Assembly (NCBI RefSeq): GCF_963259705.1
Contig: NC_081841.1
Span: forward strand, 116,038,979-116,102,978
Reading direction: 5' to 3'
Source: Myotis daubentonii
Taxonomy: Eukaryota; Chordata; Mammalia; Chiroptera; Vespertilionidae
Length of the DNA: 64,000 nucleotides
The notes under the pieces are model-generated. The model made no database searches. It was not told the origin of the DNA and worked only from the letters and a program-made list of their open reading frames with translations. Both the position numbers and the translations under genes were made by a program. Shown here in pieces: positions 32,040 to 43,845 of this stretch (position 1 is the first letter of the stretch; each line of letters opens with the position of its first letter).

Positions 32040-33956
32040 CTTTTTTTCTTTTTTTTTAAAATTAAATCTTTATTGTTCAGATTATTACATTTGTTCCTCT
32101 TTTTTCTCCCATAACTCCCCTCCTCCCAGTTCCCGCCCCACCCTCCGCCCTCACTCCCCACCCACTGTCCTCATCCATAGGTGCACAATTTTTGTCCAGT
32201 CTCTTCCCGCATCTCCCACACCCCTTCCCCCAACCCCCACCCCCAAGAATAGTCAGTCCATTCCCTTTCTATGTCCCTGATTCTATTATGATCACCAGAT
32301 TATTTGTTCACTTGATTCTTAGATTCACTTGTTGATAGATGCATGTTTGTTGTTCATAATTTGTATCTTTACCTTTTTCTTCTTCTTCCTCTTCTTAAAG
32401 GATACCTTTCAGCATTTCATATAATACTGGTTTGGTGGTGATGAACTCCTTTAGCTTTTCCTTATCTGTGAAGCTCTTTATCTGACCTTCAGTTCTGAAT
32501 GATAGCTTTGCTGGATAAAGTAATCTTGGTTGTACCTTCTTGGTATTCATCACTTTGAGTATTTCTTGCCATTCCCTTCTGGCCTGCAAAGTTTCTGTTG
32601 AGAAATCAGCTGACAGTCGTATGGGTATTCCCTTGTAGGTAACTGAGTTTCTTTCTCTTGCTGCTTTTAGGATTTTCTCTTTGTCTTTTGCTCTTGGCAT
32701 TTTAATTATGATGTGTCTTGGTGTGGTCCTCTTTGGATTCCTTTTGTTTGGGGTTCTCTGTGCTTCCTGGACCTGTAAGTCTATTTCTTTCACCAGGTGG
32801 GGGAAGTTTTCTGTCATTATTTCTTCAAATAGGGTTTCAATATCTTGCTCTCTCTCATCTTCTGGCACCCCTATAATTCTGATGTTGGTACACTTGAAGC
32901 TGTCCCAGAGGCTCCTTACACTATCTTCGTATTTTCGGATTCTTTTTTCATTTTGCTTTTTCAGTTGGGTGTTTTTTGCTTCTTCGCATTTCGAATCTTT
33001 GACTTGATTCTTGCGCTCCTCTGGTCTGCTGTTGGGAGTCTGTATAGTATTCTTTATTTCAGTCAGTGTATGCTTAATATCTAGTTGGTTCTTTATCATA
33101 ACATCGAGGGTCTCATTAGATTTCTTGTAGATCTCATTTAAGTTTATTGGTAGCTTCTAGACAGTTCTTAAGAGACCTTAAAAGTGTGGTTCTGAACTCT
33201 ATATCTTCCATTGACAATTTTGTCCTGTTTCTTTGTCTCCGCATTATTTTAATGCTTTCTTGGTGCACCCCCTAGTGGTCTTTGTGCGCAGTCTTGTTGT
33301 AGTTAAGCCTTGATTGTTGTAGTTAATACTGGGGGGATTTGACCTCCAGACCAACTGGCTGTGAGAGTCAGCTGTGTCTGCAGTGGGAAAACTTCTGTCC
33401 TCTTGGGAGGTGCTAATCTAGCCTTTGCCTGAGGCTATCCTGCAAATGGCTCTGTGCAGGGCTTGAGCGGGGCGGGTCCCTGGGGATCTACAGGGCGGGC
33501 GGAGCAAGCAGTTATGGCTGCTCTCAGTTCTGTCCCTAGGGGCTCTGCCTCACCGAGTCCCAGCAACTGCTGCAAACCTCGGAGAGAAAGCTGCCTTTGA
33601 GTTCCGACCCAAGCCAGACAGTCCCGCTTCTCCCGTTTGAGTCTGGGTCCCTAGAGACTCGCCCGGAACTGGAGCTCAGAGTCTGAAACTCCCTCCTGAT
33701 GAAAACAACAACCGCGCCCTCCGCTGCCAGCCCGCTCAGCACGCACTCCGCACCTGAGTATTTCACTTCAGCACTGCGCCTCCTCTGAGTCTGGGTATGA
33801 TATTCTCTTTCCTCCTAGTTGTAGAATTTCCACTCAGCCAGACTTCCTGTGGTTCTGGATGATGTCCGTTCCATCTTTTAGGTGTACCCTTGAATTGGTT
33901 GTTCGAGGCAGCCAACTCTGGCATTAACCTATGCCGCCATCTTGGTTTCCCTCAAG
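32040..33956 (-). mobile_element. HAL1 half-L1 retroelement, copy 2 (antisense) with TSD
   Basis: Inverted relative of 5181-7085 with the same plan: 5' GAAACCAAGATGGCGGCAT (right end), GC-rich 5'UTR, ORF1, immediate 3'UTR with G-rich tract and AATAAAGATTTAATT tail (left end). The 11-bp TSD TCATTGTCTCT lies at 32029-32039 and 33957-33967. It has no ORF2. It is inserted into the ORF2 endonuclease region of the old antisense L1. Confidence 0.92.
32395..33250 (-). pseudogene. HAL1 ORF1, C-terminal 234 codons open
   Basis: From 33099 down to 32395 the frame is uninterrupted and ends with a natural stop after TTKPVLYEMLKGIL. It includes the RRM landmark IRIIGVPEDE, PRHIIIKMPRAKDKEKIL and LSADFSTETLQARREW. 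The N-terminal part (33100-33250) is homologous to the start of copy 1, but a stop (AAATGA near 33133) separates it. RNA-binding role is by family. The RRM and C-terminal domain are intact. Confidence 0.88.
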
Positions 33957-34141
33957 TCATTGTCTCTTCTCATGGCCTTCACTTTTAAGTCTATTTTGTC
34001 AGATATGAGTATTGCTATTACAGCTATTTTTTCATTTCCATTTGCCTAGAAAATTTTTCTGTCTAGTGTGATTAGATTTTCATTCTGTGTGAATCTTTTG
34101 TTCTTGGGTGAGTTTTTTGTAGATAGCATATATATGGATCA

Positions 34142-34187
34142 TGTGTGTGTGTGTGTGTGTGAGAGAGAGTGTGTGTGTGTGTTTTTA

Positions 34188-34221
<34 letters not shown>
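34142..34221. repeat. (TG)n followed by (TTTA)n
   Basis: A TG run with an internal GA patch at about 34142-34180, then TTTA repeats at 34190-34222 forming the antisense tail of a short L1 3' fragment (34183-34275). Confidence 0.9.
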
Positions 34222-34315
34222 TTCTTAATTTTTATTGTTGAATGTATTCCATATGTCCCCCTTTCCCTCCCTCTGGGTCTTGTTTTCTTATCCATTCATC
34301 TATTCCATGTCTTTT

Positions 34316-36550
34316 TTTTTTCTTTATTGATTAAGGTATTACGTATATGTCCTTATCCCCCCATTTCCCCCCACCTCACTTGCATTCATGTCCTCACTTC
34401 CCTGGTGTCTGTGTCCATTGGTTATGCTTATATGCATGCATACAAGTCCTTTGGTTGATCTCTCCCCCTTATCCCCAACCCTCCCCTACCTTCCCTATGA
34501 GGTTTGAGCATCTCATTGATGCTTCTCTGTCTCTGGATCTGTTTCCATTCATCAGTTTATGTTGTTCATTATAATACACAAAATGAGTGAAATCATGTGA
34601 TATTTATCTTTTTCTGACTGACTTGTTTCACTTAGCATAATTCTTTCTAGCTCCATCCATGCTGTTGCAAATGGTAGGAGTTCCTTCCTTTGTATAGCAG
34701 CGTATATTCCATTATGTAGATGTACCACAGTTTTTTAATCCACATATCTGCCGATTAGCACTTAGGCTGTTTCCACATCTTAGCTATTGTAAATTGTGCT
34801 GCTATGAACATAGGGGTGCATATATCCTTTATGATTGTTGTTTCTAGTTTCTTGGCATGTATTCCTAGAAGTGGGTTCACTGGGTCAAATGAGAGTTCCA
34901 TTTTTATTTTTTTGAGGTAACTCCATACTATTCTCCACAGTGGCTGCACCAGTCTGCATTCCCGCCAGCAGTGCACGAGGGTTCCTTTTACTCAGCATCC
35001 TTGCCAGCACTTGTCATTTGTTGATTTGTTGATGATAGCCATTCTGACAAGTGTGAAATGGTACCCCATTGTCATTTTGATTTACATCTCTCGGATGATT
35101 AGTGACTTTGAGCATGATTGGAAAAGAAGAAGTAAAATTGTCATTATTCGCAGATGACATGATACTGTACAAAGAAAACCCCCAAGATTCCTTAAAAATA
35201 TATTAGACTTAATAAAAGAATTCAGCAATGTAGCAGGATACAAAATTAATGCCAAGAAATCTATGGTATTTTTATACAGCAATAGTGAACGTACAGAAAG
35301 AGAGTTTAAAAAAAAAAATCCTATTAACCATTGCACCAAAAAAATTAAGATACCTAGGAATAAATTTAACTAAGGAGGTAAAAGACCTGTATTCAGAAAA
35401 CTACAGGATGTTGAAAAAGATATAGAGGAAGACATAAGCAGATGGAAGAACATACCATGTTAATAGATAAGTAGATTCAACATCATTAAAATGTCCATAC
35501 TACCCAAATTAATCTATAGATTCAATGCACTCCCCATTAAAATACCAATGGCATATTTCATAGACCTAGAACAAACTCTTTAAAAATTCATCTGGAATAA
35601 AAAAGACCCCGAATAGCTGCAGCAATATTGAGAAAGAAGAACAAAGTAGGTGGGATCTCAATACCAGATATCAAGCTCTATTACAAAGCCACTGTTCTCA
35701 AAACTGCTTGGTACTGGCACAAGAACAGACATATAGATCAATTGAATAGAATAGAGAGCCCAGAAATCGACCCAAACCACTATGCTCAATTAATATTTAA
35801 CAAAGGAGGTAAGAGCATACAATGGAGCCACGACAGTCTCTTCAATAAATGGTGTTGGGAAAATTGGACAGATACATGCAAAAAAATGAAATTAGACCAC
35901 CAACTTACACCATACACAAAAATAAATTCAAAATGGATAAAGGACTTAAATGTAAGATGAGAAACCATAAAAATATTAGAGGAATCCACAGGCTGCAAAA
36001 TCTTAGATATATGCCCAAGCAATATCTTCACTGATACATCTCCTAGGGCCATGGTCGGCAAACTGTGGCTCGCGAGCCACATGTGGCTCTTTGGCCCCTT
36101 GAGTGTGGCTCTTCCTAAGCCTTAGGAGAACCCTAATTAAGTTAATAACAATGTACCTACCTATATAGTTTAAGTTTTAAAAATTTGGCTTTCAAAAGAA
36201 ATTTCAATCATTGTACTGTTGATATTTGGCTCTGTTAACTAATGAGTTTGCCAACCACTGTCTAGGGCAATGGAAACTAAAGAGAAAATAAACTAATGGG
36301 ACTATATCAAAATAAAAAGCTTCTGCACAGCCAATGAAACCACAAAACAACAAGAAAGCCCACTGTATGGGAGAACATATTTGCCAATGTTATCACCAAT
36401 AAGGGTTTAATCTCCAACATTTATAGGGAACTCATACAACTTAACAAAACGAAGATGAACAACCCATTCAAAAAAAATGGCCAATGGACCTAAATAGATA
36501 CTCTCTGAAAGAGGACAAAGGAAGGCCAACAGAAATATGAAAACCTACTA
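34316..36550 (-). mobile_element. twin-primed (5'-inverted) L1 insertion 2, with TSD CATGTCTTTT
   Basis: Bases 34316-35113 are antisense L1 3'UTR and ORF2 C-terminus. Bases 35114-36550 are sense ORF2, from the FADDM-adjacent RT (GRKEEVKL-like, about 35115) to the C-terminal region. The arms meet at the same L1 position (the [10 protein letters not shown] block), so they make one continuous L1 3' part with an inverted 5' arm. A 10-bp TSD CATGTCTTTT lies at 34306-34315 and 36551-36560. ORF2 is shifted and stopped in several places. An nhAT is inserted at 36050-36260. Confidence 0.9.
36050..36260. mobile_element. nhAT element with TSD C/TCTAGGGC
   Basis: Left end CATGGTCGGCAAACTGTGG, right end GTTTGCCAACCACTG. 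The internal GAGCCACATGTGGCTCTTTGG block is shared with 47382-47533. TSD CCTAGGGC (36042-36049) and TCTAGGGC (36261-36268). Inserted into the sense arm of the twin-primed L1. Confidence 0.88.
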
Positions 36551-36601
36551 CATGTCTTTTGATTGGAGCATCTACACATGTACATTTAATGTTATTATTG
36601 A

Positions 36602-37397
36602 CTAGAGTCCCAGTGCATGAAATTTGTGCATGGGGGGTTAGGTCCCCTCAGCCTGGCCTGTACCCTCTTATAATCTGGGATCCTTTGGGGGATGTCTGAC
36701 TGCCAGTTTAGGCCCGATCCTGTAGGGATTAGGCCTAAACTGGCAGTTGGCAGGATGGGGCCTAAACCAGCAGTTGGACATCCCTCTTGCAATCTGGGAC
36801 CACTGGCTCCTAACCACTCGCCTGCCTTCCTGATTGCCCCTAACCACTCACCTACCTGCCTGATTGCCCCTAACCACCTCTGCCTTGGCCCCCACTGTTG
36901 AGGGATGTTTAATGAACTGAAGACACAGAGGTAAGACGAGCACACAGGATGATTGATGCCCGACAGAAGGCTACAGCTCGCTCAGGCATGTAGCAAACTG
37001 CACTCCCACCATCACTTTTATTGGGGTTTACAAGGTTAGTGCATCAGCAGTTAATCAACTAAATCTTGTTTTGTTCTATATTATTACAATAGCGTATTGA
37101 AGACAACTTGCAGCTGTGCCCTCCCTTTCTGCTCTACACCCACGGCTATTTAATCTTAGCCTTCCTCAGGGAGGTAAATGTTCCTGGAACTCAAGATTGT
37201 GTGCAATCTTGACCCAGCATGACTCGCTTGCAAGTCATGCTGTGCTCCTGATGGAACATCCACTTCTTGGCAGGACTTCAGATCGTTATTTACAAATGTC
37301 CAGCTACACCCACTGCTGTGGCTTTGTCCAGAAGGATGTCCAGAACATCGTTTGGCTGTCCTGTCTAATTTGCATATTACGTTTTCATTATTATAGA
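36602..37397 (-). mobile_element. HeliBat-type Helitron containing a solo LTR
   Basis: The minus strand starts TCTATAATAATGAAAACG (37397) and continues with TAATATGCAAATTAGACAGG. It ends with the TGCACAAATTTCATGCAC hairpin and CTAG at 36602. The LTR at 36896-37308 splits it. Confidence 0.9.
36896..37308 (-). mobile_element. solo LTR with 5-bp TSD inside a Helitron
   Basis: On the minus strand it runs TGTAGCTGGACATTTG to CATCCCTCAACA. The duplication CCCAC (plus strand) lies at 36891-36895 and 37309-37313. It contains an AATAAAAGTGATGG block that could be a poly-A signal. A 5-bp TSD would fit class I or III. There is no internal proviral sequence. Confidence 0.82.
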
Positions 37398-38227
37398 TAG
37401 GTGTTTATTTGTTGCCATTCTTACTCTTACACCTGTGTTTTTCTCTTTCTCTCTGTTTCTTCTTACAAGAGTCCCTTTAGCATTTCTTGCAGTGCTGGTT
37501 TGGTGATAATAAATTCTTTTTGCTTTTGTTTTTTTGTCTCTGAAGCTTTTTATTTCACCTTTGATTTTAAATGATAGCCTTGCTGGATAGAGTGGTCTTG
37601 GGTTCAGGCCCGTGGTTTTTATTACTTTGTATACCCCATGCCACTCCCTTTTGGCCTGACATGTTTCTATTAAGAAATCAGCTGACAGTCTAATGTTACC
37701 TCCCTTGTAAGTAACTTTCTGTCCCTCTCTTGCAGCTGTTAAGATTATTTCTTTGTTTTTAATGTTTGCCATTTTAATTATTACATGCCTAGGTGTGAGT
37801 CTTTTGGGATTCATCTTGTTTGGGATTCTCTGTGTTTCCTGAACTAGAGTGACTTTTTCTTCACCAGGTTAGGGGAGTTTTCTGCCATTTTTTCTTTAAA
37901 CAGGTTTTCTATTCCTTGCTTTGATTCTTCTACTTCTGGTACCCTTATGATACGAATGTTATTACATTTCATGTTGTTCCATAGCCCTCTTAAGCTCTCC
38001 TCCTGATTTTTTTTTAATTTGCTACTCTGAATGGGTGTGTTTTGGCTTTTTCTATCTTTTCTTCTTACTCACTGATTCAGTCCTCACTTTCTTCTAGTCT
38101 ACTGTTGAATCTTTCCAAAGTGTTCTGTATTTCACCTTTGTTCCTCATTTCCAATTGATTCTTATTCATTGTTTCAACTTCTCTTTTTAAGTTGGTGCAA
38201 CTCTCACTAAGTCCCTTATAATTATCA

Positions 38228-39094
38228 CTAGAGGCCTGGTACACAAAAATTTGTGCACCCAGGGGGGAGGGGGGTCCCCTCAGCCTGGCCTGTGCCCTAT
38301 CACAGTCTGAGACCCCTCGGGAAATAACGACCTGCTGGCTTAGGCCTGCTCCCGGGTGACAGAGAGCAGGCCTAATCCCTAGATGCAGCCCCTGGTCGGA
38401 CTCAGAGCAGGGCCGATTGGGGAATTAGGGTGCCGCCCCCTGTCATGCACAGAGCAGGGCGGATTGGGAGGTTGTGATGCCACCCTCAGTCACGCTCAGG
38501 GTAGGGCAGATTGGGGGGTTGGGGCACCACCCCCTGTCACACTAAAGGCAGGGTAGATGAGGAGGTTTTGGCGCCACCCCCTATCACGCACAGAGCAGGG
38601 CCAATCAGGGGGTTGGGGCGCTGCCCCCTGTCACGCACAGAGCAGGGCCAATCAGGGGGTTGGGGAGCTCCCCCCTGTCACGCACAGAGCAGGGCCCATC
38701 AGGGGGTTGGGACGCCGCCCTCTATCACCCACAGAGCAAGGCCGATCAGGGGGTTGGGGTGCCGCCACTCTCACACTCAGGGCAGAGCCGATGGGGAGGT
38801 TATGGCTCTACCCCGTCACACACAGAGCAGGGCCCATGGGGTGGGGGGGTTGGGGCACCACACCCTGTCACACACAGAGGCGCAGGGTGATCAGGGGGTT
38901 GGGGCGCCTTCCCCTGTCACGAACAGAGCAGGGCAGATAGGGAGGTTGTGGCCCAGCCCCCTGTCACACACAGAGCCACAGGGTGATCAGGGGGTTTGGG
39001 CGCTGCCCCCTGTCATGCTGATCCCGGTGCCGGGAGACCTCGCGGCTCCACTGATCCCAGTGCTGGGAGGCATATTACCCTTTTACTATATAGA
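38228..39094 (-). mobile_element. Helitron with 47-bp minisatellite
   Basis: The 3' end at 38228 has CTAG, CCAGGCCT and the GTGCACAAATTTTTGTGT hairpin (minus strand). The 5' end near 39094 reads CTATATAGTAAAAGGGTAATATGCC. Sub-terminal Helitron sequence is followed by a tandem array at 38411-39030. A 195-codon open frame over the array is a repeat artefact. The next Helitron abuts it. Confidence 0.87.
38411..39030. repeat. about a dozen 47-bp tandem units
   Basis: The unit includes GGTTGGGGCGC, CCCCCTGTCACGCACAGAGC and AGGGCCGATCAGGG. Spacing is 47 bases for most copies (for example 38611, 38658, 38705), with a few longer or shorter ones. 47 is not a multiple of 3, so reading frames rotate through the unit. 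Confidence 0.88.
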
Positions 39095-39653
39095 ATAGAG
39101 GCCTGGTGCATGGGTGGGGGCTGGCTGGTTTGCCCTGAAGGGTGTCCTGGATCAGGGTGGGGGTCCCCACTGGGGTGCCTGGCCAGTCTGGGTGAGGGGC
39201 TGAGGGCTGTTTTCAGGCGGGGGACTGAAGCTCCCAACTGCTCCTTTTTTTCTTTTTTCTTTTTTTATTCTGATCTGAGCCAGCTTTAGCTCTGAGGCTC
39301 TAGCTCTTAGGCCTCTGCTCCTGAAAGCAGGTATCTGGTTTGTTTAGGTTCTACAATCAAAACTCTGTATCAACTCCAGGTCTGAGATCCTGCCTAGCTG
39401 AAAGCTGGTTTCTGGGGTTTTGTTTAGCTTCTATTTTTGTAACTATGTTTCAAACTGCCAGCTCAGAGGCCTGCAGCGGCAGGCGGGGAACGTTAGAGTC
39501 CTCCGTCACTGAAGCAAGCAAGCCTCATGTTAGTTTCAAGCTGCCTGGCTGCCGGCCGCCATCTTCGCTGGAAGTTAATTTGCATATTGCCCTGATTAGC
39601 CAATGGGAAGGGTAGTGGTCGTACGCCAATTACCATGTTTCTATTTTATTAGA
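39095..39653 (-). mobile_element. Helitron adjoining the previous one
   Basis: The minus strand starts TCTAATAAAATAGAAAC (39653) with TTAATTTGCATATTGCCC nearby as in 14670-15877. The 3' end GGCCTCTAT near 39095 is a decayed CTAG, and the hairpin is missing or weak. The element abuts the Helitron at 38228-39094. Confidence 0.8.
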
Positions 39654-39890
39654 TATGCTTAAGTTCCTTATAATTCTAATTAAGTTGCGTGTTTGAGCAA
39701 CTGAATTATTTAAGCACCCTTATAACCATTATTCTGAATTCTTTACCTAACAAATTGCTTGCCTCCATTTCATTTCGTTCTTTTTCTAGCAATTCCCCCT
39801 TTTCTTTCATTTGGGGGTTGTTTATTTGTCTCCTTATTATTGCTTTCCCTTTGTATTTGTTTCTGTGTATTAGATAAAACTGCTATATAT

Positions 39891-41376
39891 TGAAGACTAA
39901 CAATAAAACATGGAATTTATAAAAGTAAAGGAGGCTCAGAAATATGTGTTGCTGTTGGCTACTACCTTTTAAAATTCCAACACCAACTCAAAGCATGCAG
40001 AAAATCCCATGAGTAATGATAGTAGCCTAAATGCCTGAACCATAAGTCTAATTGTTCAGCCATTTTACATTTCCTTTCTGAAGCTTAAATGAAACAGTAT
40101 GATTTCTTCTAAATGTCATTTATTAAAATCTTTTTAAAGATTTTATGGGTTTATATATATCTATTAAAATTTCCAGACCAATTACTTTTTTTCTGAATGC
40201 CCATAGAAAATCTGAAGTAAAAATTATTTTAAAATACTTCATGGTTGTTATTTTGAAAAAGAATAGAAAACAAGAGTTTTAAACATCAATGTAAAGGCCT
40301 GAGAAAAGAAAGTAATTGCTCATTCTTGGTAAATACTGGATAGGAAATGTAGAAAATTTAAGCTGATACAAGTCAAACCTAGAAATATAAATTTTGCAGT
40401 CATATGTCAAGCAAAGACTGTTCAAACCTGTAGGTAATTTTTATGAGTTTACTTGAGCCAAACTGATCACATTCCAAGAAAGAAGATTGCAAATGGTCTG
40501 GAGAATGACTGTTTTTGCAGTTGTTTTTATGCATTTGGAATTAAGGCCAGTAAAAGAGAGATTATATGGAAGTGGGAAAAAGCATGGTAGGGAAATCTTT
40601 AAGATTGGATTATAAGGTAATAAACAAGATCATGTGCTCCCTTGAGGGTGGTCACAATTTTGAGGAGGTCTAAAAAAAGTATTCTTGCATTTCAAAAGTC
40701 TATTAGATGCATCAGAACAGTGGACAGTGCTTGTTTAAGGCAAAGATAAACCTTTACTAGGGAAGTTATAGGTCAGAATTGTGACTAACCATCATGACCT
40801 GGCCAGTTAGAATTTAATATTAGATCACTCTGTCAGGTTACTTTTGGTTACTGCAGCTTTATTACAGAGCCCCTTTATCAATGACACATAAATATGAAGT
40901 TAATTTTTATTAAAAAGTAGTTAAAAAATAAAGACAGACTTGCTTAGAGATATTAAGAAAATGGATTTTTTAAAAAGCTACCCAAGTAGCACTACAGTCA
41001 GAGGTAAGTCAACTGTTCCATGTTGGTGCCCAAAGTGTGTTCTACAAAGCAGTTTCACAAGATTCTAGTAGATATTATGCCAAATGACTTCGAAAAATAG
41101 GACAGAAGGATTTCTCAGCCCTTAAATATGTTAATATGTGTTATGAATTTTCAACAGGAAGATACACAGTGCAACATTTTCTAAACTGATTTGACCATAG
41201 AAATTTCTAGACAGTGTATCTAGCAGAGCAGTGTTCCATGAAACTCTAGCAATGAATGTTAAGTTCTAAGTCCTAGATATCAGAGAGATGGACAGCAAGA
41301 AGGAAGGTAGGAATTGAGGAGACGGAATAGTTTTAAACTAGAAAGAAATGTTTGCAGGAAAGATCTTATCTGGTAG
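39891..41376. other. no gene or clear repeat
   Basis: AT-rich sequence without coding frames, tandem arrays or recognisable element ends. Confidence 0.55.
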
Positions 41377-41818
41377 TGGATTGAATGGTAGCCCATCAGA
41401 AGATATGTTTGCCCAGAACTGTGACTGTGATCTTATTTGGAAAAAGGATTTTTGCAAAAGTAATTAAGGATCTCAAGATGAGCTCATCCCAGATTAAGGT
41501 GAGTACTATGTCCAATAATAAGTGTCTTTATAAGAAAAGAAATAGGGAGAACACATAGAGCAGAAGGTATTAGGAACTCAATGGAGAGACTGCAGTAACA
41601 TGCCTACAAGCCAAGGAACACCAAGGATTTCTGGCAGCCACCTGAAGCTAGGAGAGAAGCATGAAACAAATTACCAATTAGACCCTGCAGAGGGAGCCAA
41701 CCTTGCAGACATCTTGATTTCAAACTTCTGATCTTCAAAACTGTGAAAAAATACATTTATGTTGTCTTAAGCTAACCAGTGTATGGTAATTTGTTACAAG
41801 AGCCTTGGAAACTAAAAT
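41377..41818 (+). mobile_element. MaLR-type LTR (MLT1/MST-like)
   Basis: Blocks typical of mammalian apparent LTR retrotransposons are in order: GATTGAATGGTAGCCC, GACTGTGATCTTATTTGG, TGTCTTTATAAGAA, CTACAAGCCAAGGAACACCA, AGCTAGGAGAGAAGC, CAACCTTGCAGACATCTTGA, and AACTGTGAAAAAATACATTT (AATAAA position). This is ancient (pre-bat) and strongly diverged. Confidence 0.85.
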
Positions 41819-42985
41819 GCCTATATTAAAAAAAAAAAGATACAGAGGAGAGAGAGAGACAATGAGAGATAGAGAAAATAAAGAGGGAGAAAAGACAAAA
41901 TTAAGACAGAGTTAGATAAAGGAAAAGGAAGATGAAAATTAACTGTTAGGGAATGAAAAGAAATGAGGATTGCAGAGTCATTAGGTATTATCAGAATCTC
42001 TTTGAGGAAATCAGTAAAGAACAAACAAGGAAGAGTATTATCTAAAAGTTGGTAATACATATTTTCATAAAAAATTTGCTGCTCTTCATTAATTTTCTGA
42101 AGTGTAGACCAACTATTTACCCTACATTGTAACTGTACTAAGATAGTAAGAGAAGAAAAGAAACTTTTCTTTTCCCTTTCTGTCTCTCCATCCCTCTTCC
42201 CTATATTAGACCTTTAGGAAGAAAAAGAAAATCTCAACCATGTGTTTATTACCTGAGTAACGTATCAGTTTGAGATTAGCTACTCATGGACTATGCTTCT
42301 CTAAAAACATTCTATTATTAAAATAACCAAATATGATACATTTAATTATGATTAATTTAAAAATTACTGTCAAAGCACACAAAAGAAATAAACATTCATG
42401 TACCTGTTTAATTTTTCCTACCAAGACCAATTTATATAATATATGTAAGATAAAACTGGGCTTTTAAAATTATAAAAAATGGCATTCTCAAAATGGTTAC
42501 TTTGAAACACATTAAAGTAAAAATATTAAAATCATTCTTCCCAAATTTTTTATATATAAACAAAAATAAAAATGGTATAAATATAAATATTTCTGGAGCC
42601 ACATGACTTCCAAAATAGTTTGGATTTAATGTCTCTACACTTATTCTTTACAAAGAGGGAATGGAATAGACCAATGCCACCAGCTTATGGTCAAATATTT
42701 TTACATTTTCTCATAGAACTGACAATAGTAAGAAACAACTTTTTAAACATTTGTTTATGATTATTTTTATATTATAAGAGTTAAAATGTTCACTGCAAAG
42801 ATATCAGAAACATAAAAGTAGAGACAAAGTATAGAAATCACCTATTATTTCATTACTATTAGCCACTAATGACATCATGATCTATTTCTGTCCTTCTACT
42901 GATATTATTAGAAATATAATTTAGATCCTTTTTGAACCTAGCATAATTCTATAAACACTTCCAATGCATTAAGAACTCCTTAAAA
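41819..42985. other. AT-rich region, no gene seen
   Basis: Starts with an A-run and GA-rich patch (41827-41960). No coding or repeat identity is clear elsewhere. Confidence 0.5.
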
Positions 42986-42986
42986 G

Positions 42987-43180
42987 CCCTGGCTGGTGTT
43001 GCTCAGTTGGTTGGGTGTCGTCCTGTGCACCAAATGTTTGCTGGTTCAATTCCTGGTCAGGGCATATGCCTGGGTTTCAGGCTCAATCCCAGTAGGAGGC
43101 ATGCAGCAGGCAGCTGACTGATACTTCTCCCTCTCTCTCTTCGTCTCCCTTCCTCTCTCTAAAAATCTGTTTAAATAAAA
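42987..43180 (+). mobile_element. VES SINE, copy 4 (older, sense)
   Basis: CCCTGGCTGGTGTTGCTCAG head with tRNA A-box-like start, B-box GGTTCAATTCC, and CTCTCTCT 3' part with an AAATAAAA tail. TSD GAACTCCTTAAAAG (42973-42986) and GAATTCCTTTAAAAG (43181-43195). Confidence 0.9.
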
Positions 43181-43195
43181 GAATTCCTTTAAAAG

Positions 43196-43845
43196 CCATA
43201 ATAAATAGCTATGTAGTAGTCCATCTTATGACTAATACTTAAAGTCCTCAAGCACATTGATAATGCTAACATTTGGGATCTCTCGGGTGGAACTAAATGA
43301 AATTACAGTCAGTGTGTATGAACTGTTTTAAGGTTACTAATTTGTATTGTCAAAATGATTTCCAAAATAGTATCAGTGTTAACATCCATAGGACTCTGAA
43401 AGCATGACTCACTACAACCTTGCCAACACTAGAGAACTCATCATTTTCTAATGTTTGAAAATTAAATTCCACCATGTCTTTAATTCTTTTGTTAGTAATG
43501 ATGACTTTTTAAAAAATTATAATAAATTTGCATTTCTTCTCTAGCAAATTGTTTCTTTACATACATAATAATAGATTTTGTGAGTTATCAAATAAATCAA
43601 AGAGAAGCTATGTTTTATCACACTATGCATATTTTTCTGCCTTATTTTCTTTTTAGATTAGTTTTTTCTTTTGAAACTCAAAGCCAAAATCTAAGCAGTA
43701 TCCTCTAATTTATCTTTTTCACCTCATTGTAGCTCCCCCTTTCCATCAATGAAAACCCCAACCCATATGAAAGTGGTCCAAATCCTTCTAAAAAACATGA
43801 TGCTCATAACAAACAAGTGTTCAAATAAAGCAGGTTGTTATATTA
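43196..43845. other. no gene or clear repeat
   Basis: AT-rich. The motifs AGCATGACTCACTACAACC and CACTAGAGAACTCATC may be old L1, but too weak to call. Confidence 0.4.

Larger units (their letters stand above)
30145..39890 (-). mobile_element. second old antisense L1, heavily interrupted
   Basis: L1 pieces in 3' to 5' order: 3'UTR and ORF2 C-terminus 30145-31364 and 31507-31660; ORF2 endonuclease region 31660-32028 and 33968-34180; inter-ORF 36561-36601 and 37398-37470; ORF1 37470-38227 (minus-strand TPRHVIIKMANIKNKE near 37760); ORF1 N-terminus or 5'UTR 39654-39890. The middle of ORF2 is deleted near 31655. Interrupters: a 118-bp retrocopy, HAL1 copy 2, a short L1 3' fragment, a twin-primed L1 and three Helitrons. 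Confidence 0.8.

Noticed and set aside
38411..39030. CRISPR-like array of regular repeats
   Set aside because: The units are contiguous and diverged with no unique spacers, in a mammalian Helitron. It is a minisatellite.
38511..39098. 195-codon open frame with repeated peptide pattern
   Set aside because: It is a translation of the 47-bp tandem array in a Helitron.
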